The notes below the pieces were generated by a model. The model ran no database searches. It saw only the letters and a program-made list of their open reading frames with translations, and was not told the origin of the DNA. This document shows positions 1-10,970 of a stretch of DNA of 64,000 nt, in pieces. How positions within the stretch are numbered: position 1 is the stretch's first letter; each line of letters starts with the position of its first letter. Origin of the DNA: Ophiosphaerella korrae (Eukaryota; Ascomycota; Dothideomycetes; Pleosporales; Phaeosphaeriaceae); assembly GCA_028456385.1 (NCBI GenBank), contig JALNQF010000060.1, forward strand, positions 124,001 through 188,000. Direction: 5' to 3'. The position numbers and the translations under genes were made by a program.

Positions 1-299
1 CTCAGTACCATTGGCAGAATGGCGATAAATGCGCTTTGGCCACAGAAACTAGGGGGAACACCGAGACCTTATAGGCAAGTAAATGCAGCATCAAATCTAG
101 AAGCTTTGGAAGAACTGGCAAGCATGGTTGAAAATGGTACACTTAAAGTTCATATCGGAATGCTTGTATCGTGGGACAACATAGCGCCGGTAAGTGACTT
201 TTGCATGATTGTATCAGTAGTACTAAACGTGTGCAGGCCTACCATCAACTGTTGGATGGACATGCGAGCGGCAAGATGGTGGTTGCCGTTGACAACTAA
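1..299 (+). CDS. Zinc-type alcohol dehydrogenase / quinone reductase family protein, 3' end only
   Basis: This is the C-terminal part of a medium-chain dehydrogenase/reductase, cut by the left edge of the window. The open frame runs from base 1. A 47-nt intron at 190-236 (GTAAGT donor, a tactaaac branch-like site, GCAG acceptor) joins it to a last exon at 237-299. The spliced end reads ...WDNIAP then AYHQLLDGHASGKMVVAVDN and a stop. That is the usual MDR ending, in which a helix with AY..L..G.A.GK precedes a final beta strand (VVV.V). Zinc ligands and the Rossmann glycine motif would lie upstream, outside the window, so substrate and cofactor cannot be judged. The family assignment is good; the exact enzyme is open. 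Confidence 0.75.
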
Positions 300-1360
300 C
301 ACCGCCCACATCATTGAATCATTGATTACTTCTATTCCAGTAAGAGAGCGCCCCAAGAATGAGAAACCGTGTGCTTTGAATATTCTATATACGTATGACT
401 CACAGAGCACTTTTGGCATCGATTTCAAAATTACATCCGCTCATTCCGATATTCAACCTCTCCCATTTGTCCTCATTCATTTCCATCGCAGCTCCTTACA
501 TAGTTTATGAAGTGATGAATGAATTTATGCTAGTATAAGATGAGCGACGATTCAATACGTACTATCTATGAATACGCTCCAAATCGATGGTGCAAAAGCG
601 ACGATGCGCTAGCCACGGTAGCTGGCGCGTTCAGGGGATTTCGGCTAAGATCCCAGGTGGTTGGTTCACGAGGACACTGTGGCTGACGCATAGGCAGCCC
701 ATAACCCTAACCCCTCCCACAGATCTGGGTAGACCCGTCCCTGGCAATGATTCTCGGTGCCATAGCGTCTATTCTGGGCCACCTCGGTAAATCAAGCCAT
801 ACCCTAACATAGTCACATCGCGCTCCCCAGAGGCTGAGGGAACAATGTGCATTTCATCCAGGAAAGGCACCAGCTCACCTCCATATTGACAATTTATTAG
901 GCCCGGGGACTGATTGAAGGCGCGATGATGTACCTATTTTTAAATACAGAACGAGCTGGGCTACAAAATCGACCACAAAAACATCATCCCCGAGTGCGAT
1001 GCTGCCAGGGGCATCGGCGAGACAGATCACAGCTAAGCCTGTTAGGTGGCGTCAATATTCTCCAGTCAGAGTCTCAAGCTTCATAAGCGCGTATCTCTTT
1101 AACCAAAAGATGAACGGTGGCGCCTGTCAATCCGTTTTCCCAGGTTTTAATGGGAATTGTCATAGGGGCAAAAATATATTTCATGAATAGAGTATCTACT
1201 TCTAAGCCTCGCCTATGTAGTCAGTTACTGCCGGCCTTGCTGCAATTATCCTGCGTGCGTCCCTTCGTTCGGTATCATACAACGTTGCTCACAGCAGATT
1301 GTGAATAATACAATTCCCTATTTGGCAAGTCACTATTCTTGCGTCTCTGGCTAATTCACA
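300..1360. other. Intergenic / unresolved upstream part of the CBM18 pseudogene
   Basis: I see no supportable gene here. The first exon and promoter of the broken chitin-binding gene starting near 1361 should lie in this stretch. Several short open frames exist but none resembles a known family. A stretch at about 1321-1360 could be an intron with a GC donor (gcaagt) and a cacag acceptor just before the first recognisable CBM18 codons. Confidence 0.4.
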
Positions 1361-1587
1361 GCGAATCAATGTATCCGCTCGATGTGGTCCGTAGTTCGGA
1401 TTGGCATGCAAAGGAAGTAGGTTTGGTGATTGTTGCAGCCAGTACTCATGTAGGTACATCGATCTCACAAAAACATACTACTTACAAAGCTCAACCACTA
1501 GACTGCGGCTCAACAGACGCATACTGCAAGATAGAATCAGGGTGTCAATCTGGTTGGGGTACATGCAAAGGTAGCAGTATATTGACC

Positions 1588-1588
1588 T

Positions 1589-1620
<32 letters not shown>
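1588..1620 (+). repeat. T8-A25 homopolymer pair
   Basis: Eight T (1588-1595) are followed directly by 25 A (1596-1620). The tract lies inside the predicted intron 1571-1642 of the CBM18 pseudogene, so it would not alter the protein. The length may be affected by sequencing. Confidence 0.9.
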
Positions 1621-2334
1621 TTACCTGCTTGCGTGACTACAGGCTCATCATCACCTGCAAAGTTAAGCTCCATCTCCACTCAAGGAACGTCGACCCGAGC
1701 TTTATCTTCCGCACCATTTTCCACTCAGCGGATAACAACTAACGCCCGCTCTGGTAAAGAAGGCAATAGTCAGACATGCCTTAGATCCCGTTGGGGAAAT
1801 TGCTGTTCACAGCATAGCTATGTAAGATTTCAATTGTAGGCTTTTAAGAAATACTTTAACTTACAAGACTAGCGCGGTAGCAATGCCGATTACTATGGAA
1901 CCGGGTGCCAGCACGGATTCGGCCAATGCAATACTATATCATCATCGATTACGACGAAGTCAACTTCTCCAACAAATGTAGTGCAGGTTTCCACTTCTAG
2001 TGCGGAGAAGTCATCCTCAGAAAGCTCAAGATTCTCAACTAGTAGTACTACAAGATCTACGCGTTCTAATTCAGCATCTTCGGCGACGGACGATACGGGC
2101 TTAGCTTCACCAATTTCTAGTAGTCAATCAAGTATCATTACATAATCTTCACCGAGCCAGGATCTTGTGTTGCCGGTTCCTTCGCCTAGCATATCTCCGG
2201 TGTTAGTATCTTCAACGGTTCAATCATCGTCTATGGCTTCAATGGCACGCCCCTTGGAGACCCCTTCGCTATCACTATCGCAGTCTTCTCTGACCACCAT
2301 TCTGTCTCACGGTACAACAGATCCATTGTCCAGC

Positions 2335-2356
2335 GGGGGGGGGGGGGGGGGGGGGG
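2335..2356 (+). repeat. G22 homopolymer in coding frame
   Basis: An uninterrupted run of 22 G lies in the Ser/Thr-rich tail of the CBM18 pseudogene and encodes polyglycine without shifting the frame. Such a run could form a G-quadruplex on the + strand. It is also the kind of tract in which assemblies make length errors. Confidence 0.9.
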
Positions 2357-3374
2357 TTTCGAGTATTCCCGCAAAAACAGCACGATATTCTAGAACACCA
2401 AACTCTGCGTTTAGTGGAGGCTCCGATTTGAATCTGGCTTCCACGGACTTGTCCTTTTTCTTGTCCTCGACATACACTGCGGCCATTACATCTAGTTCGA
2501 TCTTGCCTTCTAGCAGTGATAAGCCTACTAAACACGATTCTAGTATTTCTGCATCGGCATCTTCACCTAGTCCCATATCAAGCTCGCACCCTAGCTCCAC
2601 ATCCAGTAAAGTTTTGACGGTTACATCTAGCGCTCCGAGCCCTGCTACGGCCTCTTCCGTACTCTCGGCTGAAGTGCTCAGCCAGATTTCGCAGGCTTCT
2701 ATTACAGTCCTGACATCCCCATCATCAACGCAAATTGTCTCTTCGACTTCTTCAGGCAGTATTATGACTATATCAGGTAGCTCCGTTTCCGCCTCCAACA
2801 TACTTGCCACAGGTACATCTACTGATATGCTTCCTACCACGACTCAAACAACAAGTATAATCGTCCCATCATCTTCAGCCGCCGTCACCCTTACCTTCGA
2901 AGCCATTCAGTCTTCAGGCGCTGGTTCAAGCGTATCTTTGACTGCGCCATATTCTGAAATAGCAACGGGGTCCAAGATTGAGACATCGGATACATCGAAG
3001 ATATCATTGAGCGAGATGTTAGCATCAAGTACTGTCTCCTCAGAGACAGCTACAACGCCTTCCTCATTCCAGGGTACTAGTTCGTTTATGAAACCCTTCA
3101 CCACTTCGACCAGTTCTTCAATCTGCGTCAGCTCCTCTACAACACTGGAAGCGAATTGTAATCCGGTACCGGTTGAGGGCATTTTCTCTTACACAATTAT
3201 GTGGGTACTTGAGATAGTCTGTCTAAATATATTATCACAACATTTTCTAATACTACTCAGACGTTATGCTAAGCATGGTGCATCTCTTCTTTGTTCCTGA
3301 AACCATGTCTTTCGTCCTCGTGGCCATTCGGCTCAATAGTCCATGCCACGGCGTCAAAACCCATCTTACACAGC

Positions 3375-4112
3375 TCACTGCTCCTCCCATGTCAGATTGA
3401 ACCTCCCTGGCGCATTCTGATAGTTACGCAGAGCCTCGATGACATTCTCAGCACTCGATGCCTCAACGACAATGCCCGCACTCCCCTTTCCCACGAAGCC
3501 GCTCGTCACAGCATTCTTGATCCATTCAATCAGCCCAGTCCAGTAGCCGTCAACATTCAACACAATAACAGGCATGCTGTGTATGCCAAGCTGATTCCAC
3601 GTCGTAATCTCCATCAACTCTTCAAAAGTCCCATAGCCACCACTCAAGGCAACGAAGCCACCGCCGGGCCCGCCCTCGATGACCTCTTTAGCCATGAGCT
3701 GTTTGCGTGTATGCATGTCCTTGACAACGGTTGTGCGGCCGTAGATGGACTCGTCAATGGTGTGGGGCTTGGGGTCTGTGGGGTCGTAGTTTTGCTCGAA
3801 GCGAACGAGGGGCTGAGGAATTATACCGTGAACACTGGCGGGGCCGGAGAGAGAGACGAGAGTGCGAGCAACTTCGCCCATGAGGCCGACTGTTCCGCCG
3901 CCATAGACAAGCTTGGTGTTGGAGGCGTGCAGGGCTTGGGCGAGCGAACGGGCTGCGGCCATGTGGACGGGAGATGTGCCTTCAGAGGCGCCGCAGCTAT
4001 GAGAAATTAGAATGTTGCGAGACAATGGTTTGGGGAGAGGACGAAGGCACAATACGCAAACGACAGGCTGCTTTGCAGCCCCATTGCTCACGGTGGTAGT
4101 GCTAGTCGTCAT
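3375..4112 (-). CDS. LOG-family protein (cytokinin riboside 5'-monophosphate phosphoribohydrolase type)
   Basis: LOG proteins hydrolyse nucleoside 5'-monophosphates, in plants and some fungi releasing free cytokinin bases from cytokinin ribotides. The gene begins MTTSTTTVSNG at 4112. A 54-nt intron at 3997-4050 (GTGCCT donor, CATAG acceptor) restores VCVF-CGASEGTSP, the family's N-terminal strand; without splicing the frame stays open but inserts 18 non-conserved residues. Family landmarks follow: KLVYGGGTVGLMG, then SGGYGTFEELME, the PGGxGTxxE active-site motif with Ser in place of the usual Pro, then TWNQLG. Spliced length is about 227 residues, normal for LOG. It is divergent from the CLPTM1-like gene. 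The Ser-for-Pro change is a notable variation. Substrate preference is not determinable here. Confidence 0.9.
   Translation of the reverse strand: MTTSTTTVSNGAAKQPVVCVLCLRPLPKPLSRNILISHSCGASEGTSPVHMAAARSLAQALHASNTKLVYGGGTVGLMGEVARTLVSLSGPASVHGIIPQPLVRFEQNYDPTDPKPHTIDESIYGRTTVVKDMHTRKQLMAKEVIEGGPGGGFVALSGGYGTFEELMEITTWNQLGIHSMPVIVLNVDGYWTGLIEWIKNAVTSGFVGKGSAGIVVEASSAENVIEALRNYQNAPGRFNLTWEEQ
3997..4050 (-). other. In-frame 54-nt intron of the LOG gene
   Basis: The donor is GTGCCT and the acceptor TCATAG on the minus strand. Because 54 is a multiple of three and holds no stop, an ORF caller would miss it; the conserved join VCVF/CGASEG is the reason to call it. Confidence 0.75.
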
Positions 4113-4552
4113 AGTGACACTGACGACTCGATAGTCTCGGAAGCGAGAAAGTCAAAGTCGGAATAGCAGACAAAGGGAAGAAGGTAGATAAAGAAGACGA
4201 AGATGATTAGCAGAAGAAAAATAGAAATAAGGCAAGGAAAAGAAAAGAAAATTACGGGCCGAAAATGCTATCGCGCATCCATTGCAGTGAGTCAACCAGG
4301 GCCCCCGCATGCAGGTGAAGGAGTGTTCCGAGTCGCTCAGCGGGTAGCTGTCGGAATGCCTTTCATCGCTGAGCTGGCCAGGCCCAAGCCCGTTCCATGC
4401 CTAGGGCCTTGGCATCTCCGTGATTTCTCCGCCGTTGTTCGCCATCGCCGCGCGGTTCCTGTCGCGGCCACGTCTATCATATCATCCCCCCTTCACCTCA
4501 ACCTTCGTCAATCCCTCCAGACGAAACAGCCGACTCGGCTAAACCTGCAGCC
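4113..4552. promoter_or_regulatory. Divergent promoter region LOG / CLPTM1-like
   Basis: About 440 bp separate the two divergent start codons. It holds purine-rich sequence next to the LOG start and pyrimidine-rich sequence (ccccccttcacctcaacc-like) just upstream of the CLPTM1-like ATG, as is common near fungal transcription starts. No specific operator is recognisable. Confidence 0.45.
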
Positions 4553-6632
4553 ATGTCCCAAGCTGCACCGCCTGCTCAGCAGGAAGCTGCGGGCAACACG
4601 AGCGTGAGTGGCGCACCCATCCGGCTTATGCTGTAAGGTGCGAGACGATGTAAATTGGTGGCTAATGCAGTGTCCGCAGATGTTCCGCTCGCTCGCCCAA
4701 AGCATTGGCATTTTTCTCCTTATCCAGGGTGGCATGAAGTTTTTCCTCAACTCCGGAGCCAAGACAACTGCCACCACGGATCCGTCGCAAGCAGGATCGG
4801 TCGTCACCAGCGGCGCAGGCGCCAATGCCGTGATTCCTGCCTGGGAGCATCGCCCGCGCGCGCTCGAGCCCGGCGTCGAGTATAGCTATCTTCCATACAA
4901 TATTGCGCCCATGTGGCCTCCCGGCATCGAGCTCGACATCCTCATGTATATTTCGCCGTCAAACGCCGCCCCTCCTTTCAAGTCGATGCCAAAGGATTCG
5001 CTGCTGATTGAAGAGAGGAACTTTAAATTCGGAGATTATAAGCAGAAGAGACAAATCCAGACCGAGTTCAAAGTGCCCAAGGAAGTGCAACTCAATGCAA
5101 CCTTGAACGCGCATTTCTACGTTGGTCATAGTGGCAGTGTGCTCGATCCCACCCAAGCTGGCTACGATCCGGAGAAGGCCTATCACGTCGTTCGCCCACT
5201 GTCGAACTACCATGCGAAGAAGAAGATTGCTAAGACGAGGAACTTGCTGAGCGATATGCCCGCCAAGGAAGAAGAGTCAGAAGAGGATAAAAAGGCGCCA
5301 AAGGTCATTGCCAACTACTACCATCCCAACTTCACCGTCTCCTTCATCCCGGACGCAGGTCAATTCCCCTACCTTCAAATGCACGCCGGCCCTAGAAAGT
5401 TCATACAGCTTGACGCCACTGGTGCACGAGACGCTTCTGGTCAGAATGGATGGTACTATCCCATTCTTTTCACGAATACCTTCTGGCAATTGAAGAAAGA
5501 CATGATCGAGCTCAATGACACAGTTAAGACGCTGCCTCTGAACGTTGATCTCAACAATCTTGCCCATTGGAAATTTAACATTTTCGCTGCTCTGGACGAG
5601 AACATCAGAGGTAATGCGGCGGCCGCCGCCGCTGGCCAGTCTACCCCTGGTGGCGGTGATGGTTCAGAAATGGAAATGTTCAAGGAGGTCCTAATCGATA
5701 GCAACTCATATCTCCTTGCAATAACTGCCGTTGTTACCGTCTTCCACATGATCTTCGAGATGCTTGCATTCAAGAACGACGTCCAACATTGGCGCAAGAA
5801 GAAGGACAATGTCGGAACCTCGGTCCGGACCATCCTCGCCAACGTCTTTATGCAAGCCGTTATCTTCCTGTACCTCATGGATAACAACGAAAACACGTCC
5901 TGGATGATTCTCTTTGGCCAAGGCATGGGCATCGCAATCGAAGCGTGGAAAATCACAAAGACGGTCAACGTACGCGTCCGACCCTCGCCGCCAGGTTCCC
6001 TATTGCCATACTCCATCCAGTTCGAAGACAAGCACGTGCTATCCGAAACAGAGAAGAAGACGGAGGAGTACGACGAGATTGCCTTCCGTTATCTATACAT
6101 GGTTGCCGTCCCTCTCCTCGTCGCCTACGCCATCTACTCCCTTATGTACGACACGCACAAATCTTGGTACTCATTCATCATCACGACGCTCGTGGGCTCC
6201 GTCTATGCCTACGGCTTCCTAATGATGGTGCCATCCCTGTACATCAACTACCGCCTCAAATCTGTCGCCCACATGCCCGGCCGCGCCATGACCTACAAGT
6301 TCCTCAACACCTTTATCGACGACCTATTCGCCTTCACAATCAAAATGCCCACTCTGCATCGCCTCGCCACTCTCCGTGACGATGTCATCTTCTTCGTGTA
6401 TCTGTACCAGACGTACAAGTACAAGGTCGATTACACTCGCGTCAACGAGTTCGGGCAAGGTGGCGATGACGAGGAAACGGAAGAGAAGGATGCGAATAAG
6501 CCGTTGAGTGCGGCGCCGGATGCAGATAAGGGCTTGAAGGTCCCGGATGAGGCAAAGGTGCAGGCGAAGAAGGAGGGTGCGCAGACGACGTCAAGTTCAA
6601 CAAAGGGTGGAGCGAAGCAGAGGAAAAAGTAG
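4553..6632 (+). CDS. CLPTM1-family multi-pass membrane protein
   Basis: This is the fungal homologue of human CLPTM1 (cleft lip and palate transmembrane protein 1), an ER/Golgi membrane protein family. The start is ATG 4553 (MSQAAPPAQQEAAGNTS). An intron at 4604-4670 (GTGAGT...GCAG) leads to CPQMFRSLAQ; a second acceptor at 4679 would also keep frame. The protein has an N-terminal hydrophobic segment (SIGIFLLIQGGMKFF), a large conserved luminal domain, then a C-terminal bundle of hydrophobic helices including YLLAITAVVTVFHMIFEML, ANVFMQAVIFLYLM, YLYMVAVPLLVAYAIYSLMY and ITTLVGSVYAYGFLMMVPSL. The tail is acidic then Lys-rich and ends RKK, resembling an ER retrieval or sorting signal. Total about 687 residues, matching the family. 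Family assignment is strong; cellular role in fungi is poorly known. Confidence 0.92.
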
Positions 6633-7728
6633 ACGAGCTTGAGAATATGGGGAAGGGAGTGTGAAGTTTGCCGGCGTGCAGAATTGGCATTTTGAGCATG
6701 TTTGGCATTTAGTTTTTGAAGGAGGGGAGAGCAATGATATCCCACGCGTATTCCTTGCTCTCCGATTGGTATATTTTGATAAAAACACACTTGACCTGTG
6801 CAAATCGCCTCACTATGCAGCCAGAATAGGGCCTCCATATTGGTCCTGAATCTTTACAATAACGGTGGCTTATGTACTCTATCAAGCCCGAAATCGCACA
6901 ATTGAATTTTGCGGTCGTCAATAATGATATCAGAAAAGCAGCGATGTGTAGAATGTCAGAATCAGGACGTGCACTGCCCATTGAAACTAAAAACGCCCTC
7001 TAATTCTTTTCGCAATGTAAAAGTCTCGCCGACTGACGGTGTTGATGCAACATCGACGCACGTCGCCACACGAGCCGCAAGAAGTGTTATATATCCTTAC
7101 TTCGGGCTGGAGGAAAGTGCACAATATATCCACACGACTCACTCGCTCCTCGTGGCAACAAGAAGCCAACACATTGTAGATCACCGGGCTTCGACAAGTC
7201 ACCACAGATGCAGAACTAGGCGAGTACAATATTTGACTAATGTGATTCAGTGCTCATGACTCAAAACGCGTCAATGTCTGTCATCGGTCAACATGCCTCC
7301 CCACGTTTTCAACCCCTCGACCACATCACAACCTCACAGCTTCTCTCATCAAACTCAAAACCGCGAACTTTTCACTACTTTCATAATCAAAGACTACAAA
7401 AGAGTACCAGAAGGTGAGGGAAACCGCCAGTAATGTACACGCGATGGAAATTGCAGAAATGGGGCTCAAAACTTTCAAGTCGTAGGGCCCCTTGTGATGG
7501 AAATAGCTAGTAGAGCTGCCGTAACGCCTTGCAAATGCTAGAAGCCCTGATCCGAAGACAGCCAAGGTGCCGTGGAAATGCTTACAAAAGTGCAAGAAGA
7601 CAGGAGCAAAAACGTGGAAAGGAGGCTGTTGCTAGTGTGCGCTAGAAGGAAGTGAGGCCCTGATCACAGACCGTTGATGGATTGGGTCTGCAACAGTCTA
7701 ACGAAACTTGCATGGTTGTAAAACAAGT
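6633..7728. other. Intergenic between convergent genes
   Basis: This region holds the 3' flanks of the CLPTM1-like and Seb1-like genes. I see no gene. A minus-strand open frame at 7326-7595 has a hydrophobic stretch but no ATG and no recognisable family. Confidence 0.6.
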
Positions 7729-9940
7729 TTAGAATCCTGGAAGCTGAAACCCGAAGCCTGGGACAGGTGGAGGTACGGCAACAACGGGTTCTGGTCGTGG
7801 AGAAATGTGGCGAGGGTCGTTAGCTGGCCGACGTTCCTGTTTGCGGAACTTCTCGAACGCAGAGGGAGGGTGGTCCCTGGGATTACCTCCACCATTGCTA
7901 TTGCTATTGCTATTGCTGTTGCCATTGCCGTTGCTGTTGCCATTGAATCCGTTACGGCCGCCACGTGGTACATCGGTAGGAACACGTCGGCTTATGGCTG
8001 TTATGTGTTAATAAGGACACTTGTCATGCCGAGTTATCACCAACCTTTCGAAGACACGCCAGCGCCAATCTCAATGTCGGGCTCTTCAATGACCATTCCG
8101 CCCTCAAGCGGTCTGCCACCTGTTCCGCCGTGTTCAGCCGTCAATGCCCATTTTCGATCAGCATCAGTAAGCCTAGAAATAGGAATGATACTGATGCCCG
8201 TCTGATAGTCACTGCAGTCACGAGGTCCAAAACCAACTCCCCAGCGAGTCTAAAAGATGTCAGCAGATACCCACCGATGAGGCAAGATGGTATTGCCTAC
8301 CTGGCGTGCCTTGGACTGTGCGACAGGGTCTTGCAGACTGTCCATACCTTCCTTCGCATGAACAGCATCGGGACGAGTCAACATTTTGACAAATGCGTGT
8401 CGCTTATCTAGATTGACAATGCATGTCTGTACTTGGCCAAAGCGGCTGAAGATGCTTCGAATCTCACCCTCAGTACCTCCAGCACCGCCTACGAATAAAG
8501 TACGACTGAGAACTTTGATGTTGTCTCGCGGCAGGGTGTTATCCCATTCAATATACTTTGAATTACCATACGAGTTTCTAGGAGGACTAGGTTGGCGCCT
8601 AAGAGGCGAGCGCTGACGATAGTCATTGCGATCATTACGGCCGCCACGCTGCTTACCGCGGCCACGGCTGCGCTCATTGCGGCTAGTCGTGTTGCTCTCA
8701 GAGCCTGCATTAGGTTCATACACACCATATGTGGGACTTGCCCGGCGATTTGTGTCAGGTGGCGATCTACGAGGTGGAGAATGCCGACGCTGGTAGTCAG
8801 GCGATCTGCTACGGTCTCGATATCTATTCTCATTTTGATCAAATCGTTCTGGTTGTGCATCGTAATATGCAGCGCTTTGTGCTGGCAGTTGAGCTTGGGG
8901 CACAGTCGTTGGCTGCATCGGGGGCATAGGAACTCCGTTTTGTGCGGCAGCCATTGCATTCAGTACCTGTATAGCCTGATCAGGTGGAATCAATCCAGCA
9001 CTCATGGCTTGCAAGATCTGGCTTGTTAACGGGTTTGGTTCACCGGGCAGCGAGAGCAGAGGGTTATGCCCTGGGGCCGCAGGAGGTGGCGGTGGCACAA
9101 ATCCTGGTGGCGGTGGTGGTACCATATTTTGAGGAAATGAAAGGGGCGGGGCAGTTGGGGGCATAGAGTTAGTCTGCGCGGTGTGCTGCTGCGGTTGCCC
9201 CAAGCCTGAAAGTGCTGCAAAGAGAGCGCTTGGGTCTTGTGGTGCCTGAGCTGGTGGAGGCGGTGCCACATGCTGCTGATTAGTCTGCGTGTTGTAGCTG
9301 TGATCTGCGATGGTTACTGGGGGACCAGAGGGGATAGCAGGCGTATCTAAAAGAGATGAAGTTAGGCGAAGACGAGCCAATGCCACGAGGAACAGCTTAC
9401 TGTTCGGTTTACCGTTCAGGAGCTGCTTCATACTGGCAAGCATGTCGACAGGAAATGTCTGTCCACGCTCCCAAATGTCCAGAAGCTTGGAAATCTTATC
9501 CTTCTGGCCCTCTGGTGCGTTCTTGACTAGGTCGCTCATTACGACTGGCAGCGCATCGCGTACCATTTGCACACCAGAAGCATACGTTCCAGGGGCAGCA
9601 TTCTTGGACACGAATTGACCAGCCTTCTTGGCTTTTTCTACCCACTGTCGGATGACGGAATCTACGACGTACAGTACTCCTAGTTTATGTGTGGCGGGGC
9701 TGTTCGAGTACTGTAAGAGAATCTTTTCGATGAGAAGCTTATCGTACTACAAGTGAGAGCAAAGGCTTAGTGTGAATCCTATGCAAATGGAAAGTGAAAG
9801 GAAGTGCTGCGCTCCCAGCATACCTGGATGTTGTCTACGCAGATCTGCGTGATGGCCTTGACCTTTGTCGGCGTGACTCCAGGAGCTTTAAGCGCCGACA
9901 GCGACTGCAAATGCGCAGACAGCTCGTCTAGCGCTGCCAT
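7729..9940 (-). CDS. seb1: Seb1/Nrd1-type RNA-binding transcription termination factor (CID + RRM)
   Basis: This family binds the phosphorylated RNA polymerase II CTD and nascent RNA to direct termination and 3'-end choice in the nucleus. Five exons join in frame: introns at 9747-9823, 9347-9400 (54 nt, in frame), 8250-8300 and 7998-8044. The start is ATG 9940 (MAALDELSAHLQSLSALKAP), giving about 660 residues. Residues 1 to about 150 are the CTD-interacting domain (VKAITQICVDNIQ, SVIRQWVEKA, KISKLLDIWERGQTFP). A Pro/Gln-rich stretch and an Arg/Ser-rich stretch follow. An RRM lies near 430-500 (RTLFVGGAGGTEGE, HAFVKM). Then comes the TRWGVGFGPRDCSDY segment characteristic of Seb1/Nrd1, an Asn/Gly/Ser low-complexity run, and a Pro-rich end (VPGFGFQLPGF). 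It shares a 1-kb divergent promoter with citrate synthase. Confidence 0.92.
7879..7950 (-). repeat. AAT/AAC-type trinucleotide-like repeat encoding Asn/Ser/Gly
   Basis: On the coding (minus) strand a run of AAC/AAT, AGC and GGC codons encodes an N-S-N-G tract in the last exon of the Seb1-like gene. It is a low-complexity, probably length-variable segment. Confidence 0.7.
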
Positions 9941-10970
9941 GATTAGGCCTACTGTGAGAGAGTGAGAGTGGTGGAAGAGAAGAAAGTGCAGAAATAGAGT
10001 GCACTTGAGGAGAGAGGTTGGTGGTGCAAAACACGCGACTGTACACCCCAGTGCGCAAGTCAAAAGTCGAGCAAAGTCGAGCAAAGGTCTAGGGCGTGCG
10101 CAGGCCGCAGAGTAACCGAGCAGTTGATGGAGAAAGTCCGTGCAGAGTTGCAGCTCTTCAGTGACGTGGAGGGAATACGTTGGTAAAGAAGCGGCTTCGC
10201 GCTTTTATCTAGGGCGCAACAGCGACCACAGCAGAAGGTTGCGCAAGCGGTCACAGGCCCTGCGCGCCAGTTGCAGCAGGCCAGAAAGCCAAAGAGACGA
10301 CCAGACGAGATGGGGGAACTGTTTGCTGGTCTACTATGGATGCAGTTGAAACCTGTTGGAGCGAGTTGGGGGGGAAAGAGAGACAGAGACAAGGAGGGAT
10401 TGGAGACGGGAGGCGGGCGTGGGCGAGCCGAGAGCTGGTTAGCGCCGCACGTGACACGCCGCTTCTCGGCAGAGGGCGAGAACACCACGGCGAACGGTGC
10501 AGGACGGCAGCTCAACAATGGCCATGCGCCATGTAATTAGGGCTCGCGTGGAGAAGAGAATGGTGTACACGGTTGGCGTGGAGGTCGCAGGGTGCTTGAC
10601 TGCGTTCCAGCTGGCCAGTCTCGGAGGACGAGACGAATACGTAGTAAGACGGTGATGGCTTACTCCCCTGCGCAGACTACCAGACTACACAGAAAAAAGA
10701 ACAATGCAAGAATAAATAGCGGTGCATGGCTCCGGCTCGCACGAAGCGCTGAGAAGGCTTCCTGAGCCCAGTGTCCGGCTGCAGCCACGCCGCCCAGCAA
10801 ACAGGGTTAGCACGGCTTGGAGGCTGTCAACCCGCGCTATGACGAGCCGCTGAATTTGGAGCTTTCCGTTTTGTTCTCCACCGACATTTTCTCGCCTCCA
10901 TTCCGGGCGCACTTTTCATCTTCTCCACTTGCCCGCGCTTCCTTCTCTCTCCCACACAACATCTCGGACA
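9941..10970. promoter_or_regulatory. Divergent promoter region Seb1-like / citrate synthase
   Basis: About 1.03 kb lie between the two ATGs. The citrate synthase side ends in a pyrimidine-rich leader (ttcatcttctccacttgcc and ccttctctctcccacac) just before ATG, typical of strongly expressed fungal genes. I see no coding sequence; short open frames here have no family resemblance. Confidence 0.5.

Larger units (their letters stand above)
1361..3300 (+). pseudogene. Secreted CBM18 chitin-binding, Ser/Thr-rich (mucin-like) protein, broken by nonsense codons
   Basis: Four exon pieces join in frame through introns at 1450-1501, 1571-1642 and 1822-1872. They encode two CBM18 (hevein-like) modules and a long Ser/Thr-rich tail to a TGA at 3298. 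Module 1 reads RCGP(stop)FGLACKGSRFGDCCSQYSYCGSTDAYC..GCQSGWGTC across its splice site. Module 2 contains GNCCSQHSY and DYYGTGCQHGFGQC. In-frame stops occur at 1392-1394 (TAG) and 2143-2145 (TAA); each is one C-to-T change from a Gln codon in a CpA context. Module 2 has also lost cysteines: Ser in the expected RCGKEG and Arg (CGC) right after the splice at 1873. The family binds chitin in cell walls or in the extracellular space. The signal peptide and first exon are not identified. It could still be a gene if the assembly is wrong at these sites, but the lost cysteines argue for decay. Confidence 0.75.

Noticed and set aside
7326..7595. Minus-strand open frame with a hydrophobic segment
   Set aside because: No ATG, no splice partner and no family resemblance; probably chance in the Seb1 3' flank.
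7708..8205. Plus-strand frame rich in Ile/Ala and Leu/Pro repeats
   Set aside because: Antisense shadow of the Asn/Ser/Gly repeat in the Seb1-like last exon.
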